From the IMG/VR virus record IMGVR_UViG_3300044986_000207, positions 1 to 32,056 of that record: a DNA stretch of 32,056 bases. The stretch is one strand, 5' to 3'. Below, piece by piece: positions 24,201-30,005 of this stretch. The position numbers were made by a program, and so were the translations under genes. The notes beneath the pieces were generated by a model. The model saw only the letters and a list, made by a program, of their open reading frames with translations, did not search any database and was not told the DNA's origin. This stretch comes from a virus. Position 1 is the first letter of the stretch; each line of letters opens with the position of its first letter.

Positions 24201-24485
24201 CTAGAATCCCTTGGATTTCAAGTAATCTTCGATTCTTTTTGTCCGTTCGTCAATTCGGGCCAACGTCTCGGATCGGGCTTGGTTCTCTTGATTGATCATC
24301 TCAATCCGCGCATCCTGCTTGGCATCACTATTTTGCAAATGGCGCATCTGCTCTGGCAGCACAATCCATCCATTGAGGGCCGAAAACATGGTAACCAGAA
24401 GGGCCACTCCTGCGATCAACTCGCTCATCGTCAGTTTTACGCCGCGCTCCAGACCTCTGCGTCTTGGTATTTCTTCGATGCTCAT
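24201..24485 (-). CDS. Small membrane protein with C-terminal coiled coil (94 aa)
   Basis: A 94-residue protein. A basic N-terminus (MSIEEIPRRRGLERGVKLTM) is followed by one hydrophobic segment at about 22-44 (LIAGVALLVTMFSALNGWIV) and a charged coiled-coil-like tail (about 48-90, with regular Asn, Gln, Glu and Arg). Basic residues before the segment suggest the N-terminus stays in the cytoplasm and the coil faces the periplasm, as in inner-membrane spanins such as Rz. Hemolysin XhlA-like proteins have the reverse order. No partner outer-membrane spanin is recognised. It lies in the lysis cluster, 2 bases after the previous stop. Confidence 0.68.
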   Translation of the reverse strand: MSIEEIPRRRGLERGVKLTMSELIAGVALLVTMFSALNGWIVLPEQMRHLQNSDAKQDARIEMINQENQARSETLARIDERTKRIEDYLKSKGF

Positions 24486-24487
24486 GG

Positions 24488-24829
24488 CTATTCTTCTGGT
24501 TGCGGGGTTAGTTGTGCTAATTGTAGTTGGGTAAGTTCTTCAACGCCAGTAATCTGCCCAGCGGCAAAGGCGGAAGCGAGGTCGGCTTGCCATAGACAAG
24601 TGAAGGCCACACGCCCATCGGTCAGGGGTTGGCTCGTTATGGTTCCCTTGTGCAAACTAGCCGCACGAATGCGGGTCTTTGCGCCATCATCCCAGTGGCC
24701 TCCGATGGTTGCCACACTCTCCGCGCCGTCTGGTAAGACTTCGCCGTATTGGGCGAGGAGCGCAGGGAACAACGTCTCCATGGCTTCGGGAGCTACGGCG
24801 ATTGTGCGGTCTGTTGGTTCGTAACTCAT
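24488..24829 (-). CDS. Hypothetical protein (113 aa)
   Basis: A 113-residue protein (MSYEPTDRTIAVAPEAMETL) with mixed alpha/beta character and no membrane segment. It contains VATIGGHWDDGAKTRIRAAS and GRVAFTCLWQADLASAFAAG. It ends in a Gln/Leu-rich run (LTQLQLAQLTPQPEE). The ATG overlaps the LamG-protein stop by 4 bases (ATGA), so the two are probably co-translated; it may be an accessory to that protein. It precedes the lysis genes. No family recognised. Confidence 0.74.
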   Translation of the reverse strand: MSYEPTDRTIAVAPEAMETLFPALLAQYGEVLPDGAESVATIGGHWDDGAKTRIRAASLHKGTITSQPLTDGRVAFTCLWQADLASAFAAGQITGVEELTQLQLAQLTPQPEE

Positions 24830-26241
24830 GGGAGCGAAAGTCCTGCGCCGAGGGTTTGTTTGTAGAGGGTGTAAAAGGCGTCGGGCGAGGCTGGAGCGGC
24901 GTGGATGATGAAAGCGAAGGCGGCGGTGCCTTGGTAGCCTCCTGCTACGCGGCCCAGAATAAGGCCGCTTTGCAGGACACTAGGATCGGGAGTTGGCCCA
25001 ATGCCGCCCGTGCCCAGCAAGGTCGTGCTGCGATAACCTTTGGTGGGAACGGTTCCGCCTATTGCGGACCACATATGAACCCCTGAAGTTGTGTTATCAG
25101 CTACCGTTAAATTACCCGTGCTTGGTATACCGTATCTATACTCTCCGCCAAATGTTGTTCGGGGGTTCATCCAGTAAATAGTGTGAGACGGAACTTGGTT
25201 GTTGGTGCCGCCGTAAAAGTTTCCCTTAGCTCCACTTGTCGGCATATCGCCAACCATCCCGCAAAACACTTGCGTAGCGCCCTGCGTAAAAGTTGTCGTG
25301 ATGTGGTCGTCCACGCCGTCAAAGTCGATGCCATCGTTTGCCCAAGCGGGCCCATTAACCAGCGTCCCATTGAACGTTCCAAGCCCACCCAGCGAATACG
25401 CCGTGGTGCCAGTGCCTGCGTTTTGGGTGGAGCGCAGGGGCCAGCAGACCATGGAGTTGTAGAGGCCGAGATTCTTTACTCCTTTGACAAACTGATCGAT
25501 ACCCTCAATATCTGTAGCCCCGCTGGTTGTGATAAAGGTTTGAGCGTCTGTGTCTACTGCGGTATTAGTAATGATGGAAGCCACTTGATAGCGCCAAGGC
25601 CAGTCAATATAGGTGGCTAGGTTTGCGGGGTTGGCCGTGTCTCCACGATAGGCTGCTGCGATATGCCCCAAAGCTTGTTTCTCGCTCCAGTCGGTATGGT
25701 TCGGGCTTGGTTGCGGGATTTCGGCAACTGTAGGTGTGGGTTCTTCGCCGTTGGTTGCGGCCCAGCTTGTTACTTGCCATGGAAATTCGACATCATCGGT
25801 GGATGCATAAAAACCGTCTCCAATGTCATCATGAATAATCCACTCAACTCCACTCCAAGAAATTGCAAGCTGGTCTATAACACTAAATCCTGATTGGTTA
25901 TAATATTTCTTGCCGTTATTTTCTCCTGTTTCGGTATAAATCCCATTAACAACCCCAGACCCCGCACCCGAAACCAAAACACTAGAAGGAGGGATCAACC
26001 CCGCAACCGCATTGTAGATATCACTCCAAGCGTAGTTCTTGGGGAGGGAGATGTAGTCTGCTTCTCCTCGCGGTGCGCCTGCGGCTACGGCAATCTTGGC
26101 CCACAAATAATACTCTGGAAGAGTAGCATAATCGGCAACAGACCCAGAATACTGGATATTAACCAGCCACTGAGCCAGCATCTGCCGTCTGGGCAAATCT
26201 GCTGCCGAAGCAAAGACGCTATCTAAAGTAGGGAGAGCCAT
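24826..26241 (-). CDS. LamG/concanavalin-type structural protein (471 aa)
   Basis: A 471-residue protein. The first 85 residues have two short repeats with a shared aromatic pattern (ATLPEYYLWAKIAVAAG and ISLPKNYAWSDIYNAVAG); a third related patch is near 205 (IDWPWRYQVASIITN). The C-terminal half is a beta-sandwich of the LamG/concanavalin type: GIDFDGVDDHI at about 303-313 is the hallmark of such lectin-like domains, with GLILGRVAGGYQGTAAFAF near the end. LamG domains bind carbohydrates or proteins; in phages they are found in tail fibres and surface-exposed structural proteins. It lies 20 bases after the small acidic gene and before the lysis genes. It is a good candidate for host or surface recognition, by inference. 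Confidence 0.8.
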   Translation of the reverse strand: MALPTLDSVFASAADLPRRQMLAQWLVNIQYSGSVADYATLPEYYLWAKIAVAAGAPRGEADYISLPKNYAWSDIYNAVAGLIPPSSVLVSGAGSGVVNGIYTETGENNGKKYYNQSGFSVIDQLAISWSGVEWIIHDDIGDGFYASTDDVEFPWQVTSWAATNGEEPTPTVAEIPQPSPNHTDWSEKQALGHIAAAYRGDTANPANLATYIDWPWRYQVASIITNTAVDTDAQTFITTSGATDIEGIDQFVKGVKNLGLYNSMVCWPLRSTQNAGTGTTAYSLGGLGTFNGTLVNGPAWANDGIDFDGVDDHITTTFTQGATQVFCGMVGDMPTSGAKGNFYGGTNNQVPSHTIYWMNPRTTFGGEYRYGIPSTGNLTVADNTTSGVHMWSAIGGTVPTKGYRSTTLLGTGGIGPTPDPSVLQSGLILGRVAGGYQGTAAFAFIIHAAPASPDAFYTLYKQTLGAGLSLP

Positions 26242-26261
26242 AGCCTATGGCCCTTGCGGCG

Positions 26262-26507
26262 TTAAGCCATCCCCATGACGCGGGCTCCAAGGCCCCGCAT
26301 GGGTGCTTCTTCCATCTCGGCAACCGCTTCCTCTTCCATATCGGCCTCTTCGTCTTCGGCTTCTTCAGCCGCAATCTCGACGCCAGCAATCATGGTGGGA
26401 ATCAGTTCATCACCGTCAACGCGGAAGGTAACGAGTTCTTCAAAAGTTGAATTATCTTCAACTTCGGCGGGAAGGCTGTAGCCCTCTGGGATCTTAATGG
26501 TAGTCAT
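26262..26507 (-). CDS. Small acidic protein after the capsid gene (81 aa)
   Basis: An 81-residue protein (MTTIKIPEGYSLPAEVEDNS). The N-terminal half looks beta-like with IPEGYSLPAEV and FEELVTFRVDGDELIPTMIA. The C-terminal half is very acidic (EEAEDEEADMEEEAVAEMEE) and ends with a Gly/Met/Arg patch (MRGLGARVMGMA). The placement right after the capsid gene suits a decoration, head-assembly or capsid-linked protein, which is inference. AGGAGAG lies 14 bases before the ATG, too far for a normal ribosome site. A hairpin precedes it. Confidence 0.72.
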   Translation of the reverse strand: MTTIKIPEGYSLPAEVEDNSTFEELVTFRVDGDELIPTMIAGVEIAAEEAEDEEADMEEEAVAEMEEAPMRGLGARVMGMA

Positions 26508-26533
26508 ATATTTAGTTATTCTCTCCTCATAGA

Positions 26534-26563
26534 GCTTGCCTTAGATTTTATTCCAAGGCAAGC
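26534..26563 (-). other. Hairpin between capsid gene and downstream gene
   Basis: GCTTGCCTT and AAGGCAAGC pair over nine positions with a 12-base loop (26543-26554). A second, mutually exclusive hairpin is possible on the same transcript (CAAGGC with GCCTTG). No T-run follows on the minus strand, so a classical intrinsic terminator is not supported. Position after the capsid gene suggests partial transcription attenuation or mRNA end protection. Confidence 0.45.
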
Positions 26564-26586
26564 CTTGATGAATAGAGACTAACTAA

Positions 26587-27822
26587 TTACGCGAGATAGC
26601 CGTATCCAGCACCGCTAGGGCAAGCGACGAGGTCGCTGGCCAAGTTGCAGCGCAGATGGATCAAGTAGTAACCCCACTGAGGGAAGATCTGCTTGACCGC
26701 ACAGGCCATCTTAGCCCGCCAGTAACCGCTGTTCTTGTCAGGGTTGCAGTTCTTATCATACTCGTTGATCCAGCGGAAATCGCCGCGATAGTTCTGAGCA
26801 TCATAAGTCAGCTTGCCGACTTTGAGGTTCGGGTTAGGAACAAGCCATTCCATCGCCTTCGGGTGGAAGATCACCGTGGAGGTGTACTTCGCGGCCTTGT
26901 AGGCGGGGTTGATGATATACTTGTTCTGGCCGTTGACCGAAGCGCCAGCCGAAACATACGGGGCAACTTCCGTGAAGCCACCAGATCCGTTGTCGTTGAA
27001 GCGTTTCGGGAACGGGCGGCTGTGGAACACATAGCCACCATAGCTCTTCTTGGGCAACAGCGAGGAGCCGTTGGCACCGAGCAGGTCGTTGACGCGATCA
27101 CTCCAGCGGATGTCCTGACGGACATCGTCGTTGAGTTTGATCAGGTTTTCAATCGTGGCGCGTTCGGCAAACACGTTGAAGACGGGCGAACCATCATCGG
27201 TCACCGCATCACCGTCATCGCCAGCGTTGTCCTGATAAAGACGATCATAGATCTCGCGCAGAACGCCGAGGGTCAGAACGCTCGTGGGAGCAGGCAAGGC
27301 ATTGGTAAAGCCGCTGGTCGAAGTGGACTCAGAGAGGCCAGGTTCAACAGAGACTTTCGTCGAGAAGGCGAGGTAATCGTTGTCATAACGCTCAATCCAC
27401 TCCTTGTTGACGTTGTCGGCCAAGATTTTGATGTAGTTGTTGACATCATCAATCGGGAAGGCCGAGGTGCGAACGTCTTCCAAGCAGATCCAGTTCGACT
27501 CAATCGCCTGATGGCGGAGCTTGAAGGTCTTCTGGTCGAAGGCGTAGCCAACGGTTTTAACGGGGGCCAAGCAGGAGTTGGTCTCGCCGCTGACGCCAGT
27601 AACACCGACATCTTCCCAACCGCTGCCGACAGCGACAGTGCGTTGAGCGATGGTGTTGGTAACGATTGCGCCCATGTTGTCGGGGAAAGCCGACTGGGTC
27701 ACAAAACGCAGGAAGGGATCTTTATAAAGACCCAAGCGATAGGTGCCAAGGGCAATGCGTCCAGTCTCTCTCTGGAAATTGTCATTGATACTTTCGCAAG
27801 TAGTAGCAGTTTGTGCTGACAT
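26587..27822 (-). CDS. Major capsid protein (411 aa)
   Basis: A 411-residue protein (MSAQTATTCESINDNFQRET) of the usual capsid length, with mixed alpha/beta sequence, many aromatic and Asn/Asp residues, no membrane segment and few low-complexity stretches. It directly follows a coiled-coil scaffold-like gene and a portal, the standard head-gene order, and has its own strong candidate promoter. Segments such as VGSGWEDVGVTGVSG, NNYIKILADNVNKEWIERYD and AKYTSTVIFHPKAMEWLVPN fit an HK97-fold shell protein, but the fold is inferred from context; no diagnostic motif is claimed. It is expressed at high level if the usual pattern holds. A full-length open frame also exists on the opposite strand, a coding-bias artefact. 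Confidence 0.82.
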   Translation of the reverse strand: MSAQTATTCESINDNFQRETGRIALGTYRLGLYKDPFLRFVTQSAFPDNMGAIVTNTIAQRTVAVGSGWEDVGVTGVSGETNSCLAPVKTVGYAFDQKTFKLRHQAIESNWICLEDVRTSAFPIDDVNNYIKILADNVNKEWIERYDNDYLAFSTKVSVEPGLSESTSTSGFTNALPAPTSVLTLGVLREIYDRLYQDNAGDDGDAVTDDGSPVFNVFAERATIENLIKLNDDVRQDIRWSDRVNDLLGANGSSLLPKKSYGGYVFHSRPFPKRFNDNGSGGFTEVAPYVSAGASVNGQNKYIINPAYKAAKYTSTVIFHPKAMEWLVPNPNLKVGKLTYDAQNYRGDFRWINEYDKNCNPDKNSGYWRAKMACAVKQIFPQWGYYLIHLRCNLASDLVACPSGAGYGYLA

Positions 27823-27986
27823 ATTGATTAATTATTTTTAGTTTGTTTAATAGGGTTAGATTTGATTTCGGGATTTTTACCCCTAGATCGGTTAAGTTCT
27901 GGGCCGCGACCAGAGATTTACGGCTACAAATTTTGAAGGCGCTAACTCGCCAGCAGAGTGTCCGCGACCAACTCGGACTCAAGTCT
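27823..27986 (-). other. Capsid-gene 5' leader, possibly structured
   Basis: About 165 bases separate the predicted start site from the capsid ATG, far longer than other leaders here. It contains TGGTCGCGG-like sequence twice, GGCG...CGCC and GGG...CCC short stems, and an A/T-rich last 40 bases with no Shine-Dalgarno. This suggests mRNA-level control or stability elements; no known riboswitch is recognised. Confidence 0.35.
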
Positions 27987-27990
27987 TGAG
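27978..27990. promoter_or_regulatory. Palindrome at predicted capsid-gene start site
   Basis: CTCAAGTCTTGAG is a 13-base near-perfect palindrome (CTCAA, TTGAG arms). It overlaps the predicted transcription start of the capsid promoter, the normal place for a repressor site. It could also be a start-proximal RNA hairpin. No repressor is identified. Confidence 0.35.
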
Positions 27991-27993
27991 CGC

Positions 27994-28022
27994 AAACTAT
28001 TACATTTGCGTTAAATTGTCAA
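27994..28022 (-). promoter_or_regulatory. Candidate sigma70-type promoter for the capsid gene
   Basis: TTGACA (28017-28022, perfect -35) and TAGTTT (27994-27999) are separated by exactly 17 bases on the minus strand. It lies in the only long gap between head genes, just after the scaffold stop at 28033. A separate capsid promoter would raise capsid output relative to scaffold and portal. Confidence 0.55.
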
Positions 28023-28032
28023 TAACAGAATT

Positions 28033-29349
28033 TTAACGGAAAATAGATTTTCCGAAATTCATCAAGCTATCTGGATCTTCGTCCTCGTCGTTAGAGTCGG
28101 TTTCGGTGGCCTTTCCAAGACTGGGGGTGGCTCCAACCAGTCCTTCCAACTGGGCTTTAAGCTCTTTGATTTCGGCGTCCTTGGTCTCGCTTACTTTCTG
28201 CAACTGGGCGCTATAGTGATTGATGGCGCTTTCAAGGAAGGGAACTACGGAGGCGCGGGCTAAGATGGCGCTGCGGTCTTCGACACTCAATCTATCCAAA
28301 TTGGTTTCAGAAGCGTTCTTCTTGGCGCTACGGATGTGGCTATTCCACTCATCTTGTCCTTCGACCTCTTGAAGGAAGTTATAACGATCTTCCAGATTTG
28401 TCCACGTTTTGGCCGTGAATGCTTTCTGGAGGCGGAGGTCATTCTCAATAAACTCCTGCTCGGATTGGGCCTTACGAGCATTTTCGGCCTCTGCGAGGGA
28501 TTCCGCCTCTTTCTGGAACCGCTCATGGTATTGAGCCAACTCATGGTATTTATCAGCCATCTTAACGATGGACAACTGCTCCATGCGCTTGAAATCGGTT
28601 GTTAGATCCTCAAGAGAATCAATGCGCTTGCGGGCGTCTGGCTCGGTTAGGGCTTGCCAAAGTTTGGAGAAGTCGGCGTCATTGGCTTCTGCAATAGCCT
28701 TCAAATCACCTTGGAGGCCACTGAGAGGCTTTTTAATGGCCTCAACGTATTCGGGGCTTCTTTCAAAGTTGGCGGTCTTTAGCTCGCGATTAAGCTCTGC
28801 CATGCGGGTTTTGTAAGCCTCAAGCTCTTCCTGAAGGCTTTTGACAGTTTCTCCTTCATATTTACCCACCTTCTCTTTGGTGGCTTCTAGTTCGGCCTTG
28901 AGGCGATCCCGCTCTTCGCGGGCCTTTTTCATTTCAGTTTTGATCTCTTTCCAGCTTGAGATGCCCTTCTCGGAATCATCGCCTTCGGGCTTGTCGGAAA
29001 CTTGCTTGTCTTGGAAGTGGGGGTTAACAGGAAGATCGTCCTCAGATGAGGCTTCGGCTTTTGGGGCCTCCTCCTTGGTTTCCCTAGAAGCACTCTCGGT
29101 AATCTTCTCTACCGCCTTGGCCGTCTCTTCCTTGGTGGCCTTGGGTTTGGCCTTGGGTTCCGCTTTGACGGGAGCAGCTTTCTCCTCTTTGGGAGCTTCC
29201 TCTTTCGGCGCTTCGGCTGCGGGCTTGGGCTCTTCCTGCTGGGTTTCGGGCGCGGGAGTTTCACTGGGTTCGGGCTGGTTCTTGCCACCAAAGATGGTTC
29301 CAGCAAAGTCTGCTTCGCCCGTGAGGGCTGAGTTGAGGATATCGGCCAT
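28033..29349 (-). CDS. Scaffolding-like protein (438 aa)
   Basis: A 438-residue protein. Residues about 25-110 are low-complexity, rich in Ala, Pro, Lys and Glu (PKAEAPKEE-type repeats). A long charged coiled coil spans roughly 130-200 (KAREERDRLKAELEATKEKV), with more helices to 400. The short C-terminus ends DSLMNFGKSIFR, a basic tail of the type that contacts capsid subunits in scaffold proteins. Position directly before the capsid gene and after the portal fits a scaffold, which guides capsid assembly and then leaves. No protease motif is seen. The start has A/T-rich TATACAATAC just upstream and no Shine-Dalgarno. Confidence 0.8.
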   Translation of the reverse strand: MADILNSALTGEADFAGTIFGGKNQPEPSETPAPETQQEEPKPAAEAPKEEAPKEEKAAPVKAEPKAKPKATKEETAKAVEKITESASRETKEEAPKAEASSEDDLPVNPHFQDKQVSDKPEGDDSEKGISSWKEIKTEMKKAREERDRLKAELEATKEKVGKYEGETVKSLQEELEAYKTRMAELNRELKTANFERSPEYVEAIKKPLSGLQGDLKAIAEANDADFSKLWQALTEPDARKRIDSLEDLTTDFKRMEQLSIVKMADKYHELAQYHERFQKEAESLAEAENARKAQSEQEFIENDLRLQKAFTAKTWTNLEDRYNFLQEVEGQDEWNSHIRSAKKNASETNLDRLSVEDRSAILARASVVPFLESAINHYSAQLQKVSETKDAEIKELKAQLEGLVGATPSLGKATETDSNDEDEDPDSLMNFGKSIFR

Positions 29350-29373
29350 AGTATTGTATAGTTAACTTAATTA

Positions 29374-29673
29374 TTATGCTGTTTGTGTTGTGTCTTCTGA
29401 AGTTATATGGGAGAAGGGTTCTGGCAAGTCGAATCTTGGTTTAGTTTCTACTTTGCCCTGTGAGAGAATTTCAACAAGATCCATAACCTCTTGAGAGCCC
29501 TCATAAAAACCCGCACTCTTGATAAACACGGGCGACAGATCAAAGCCTTGTGCCACTGGGCCTGTGCTACGTTTTGGCCTAACGCGCCTTGCAATGTATC
29601 GCAAGCCCTTCTGCATATGGGGCATCGCCCATGTCTTAGCCCATTCGCGGGCATCTTGATCTGTCCACTCCAT
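29374..29673 (-). CDS. Hypothetical protein in head module (99 aa)
   Basis: A 99-residue protein (MEWTDQDAREWAKTWAMPHM) with a basic helical middle (QKGLRYIARRVRPKRST) and a less regular, acidic C-terminus. No membrane segment or Cys cluster is seen. It sits between the 80-residue gene and the scaffold, so a role in assembly or packaging is plausible. A candidate promoter ends 8 bases before its ATG, and no Shine-Dalgarno is present. Confidence 0.73.
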   Translation of the reverse strand: MEWTDQDAREWAKTWAMPHMQKGLRYIARRVRPKRSTGPVAQGFDLSPVFIKSAGFYEGSQEVMDLVEILSQGKVETKPRFDLPEPFSHITSEDTTQTA

Positions 29674-29681
29674 TAAGAAAA

Positions 29682-29710
29682 TAGCTACACCTTATTTATG
29701 GTGTTGTCTA
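29682..29710 (-). promoter_or_regulatory. Candidate promoter with internal inverted repeat
   Basis: TAGACA (29705-29710) and TAGCTA (29682-29687) are 17 bases apart on the minus strand, and the -10 box ends 8 bases before an ATG at 29673. The spacer contains ACACC and GGTGT arms (29687-29691, 29700-29704), a possible repressor site. Boxes are imperfect. Confidence 0.35.
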
Positions 29711-29718
29711 TAGAAAAT

Positions 29719-29961
29719 CTATTTCTTTCGTTTGCCGATATCTTTTACGTCTTTCAAAGATTGGTAATCTTTGCTTTTGGGGCGTTTATTTGCTTCGGCG
29801 CGGGCGCGATCTGCTTTTCCCATATCATAAGCAGTTTTCATATAAGAAGCAGCGGCTGCTCCTATGGGATTTTGTCCAATACCCATTTGGGTGTTCCAAT
29901 TTTTACCAAATGTTTTTGTGGCTTCTCCAATCCACTCGTCCCAGTTCTTTTTGTCAGCCAT
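29719..29961 (-). CDS. Small hypothetical protein downstream of portal (80 aa)
   Basis: An 80-residue protein (MADKKNWDEWIGEATKTFGK) that is helical and basic, with a small-residue stretch (GIGQNPIGAAAASYMKTAYD) and a Lys-rich C-terminus (KSKDYQSLKDVKDIGKRKK). Likely soluble. It lies 44 bases after the portal stop. The context suggests a head-related or packaging-related factor; no family is recognised. The ATG has an A/T-rich leader with no Shine-Dalgarno. Confidence 0.73.
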   Translation of the reverse strand: MADKKNWDEWIGEATKTFGKNWNTQMGIGQNPIGAAAASYMKTAYDMGKADRARAEANKRPKSKDYQSLKDVKDIGKRKK

Positions 29962-29969
29962 AATCGTGT

Positions 29970-29997
29970 ATATTATCTATTGTTTTAAGCTTGTCTA
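29970..29997 (-). promoter_or_regulatory. Candidate promoter downstream of portal
   Basis: TAGACA (29992-29997) and TAATAT (29970-29975) are 16 bases apart on the minus strand. As in the next gene, the -10 box ends 8 bases before the ATG (29961), implying a near-leaderless transcript if used. Evidence is sequence resemblance only. Confidence 0.35.
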
Positions 29998-30005
29998 GTA
30001 GAAAG

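Noticed and set aside
26656-27819. 387-codon open frame on the plus strand opposite the capsid gene
   Set aside because: It mirrors the capsid codon positions in the opposite strand, has no ribosome site and no recognisable domain. Long antisense frames arise from codon bias in highly expressed genes.
29109-29306. 65-codon frame rich in Pro, Arg and Lys inside the scaffold gene
   Set aside because: It is a shifted reading of the low-complexity Ala/Pro/Lys/Glu repeats of the scaffold, so it has no independent support.
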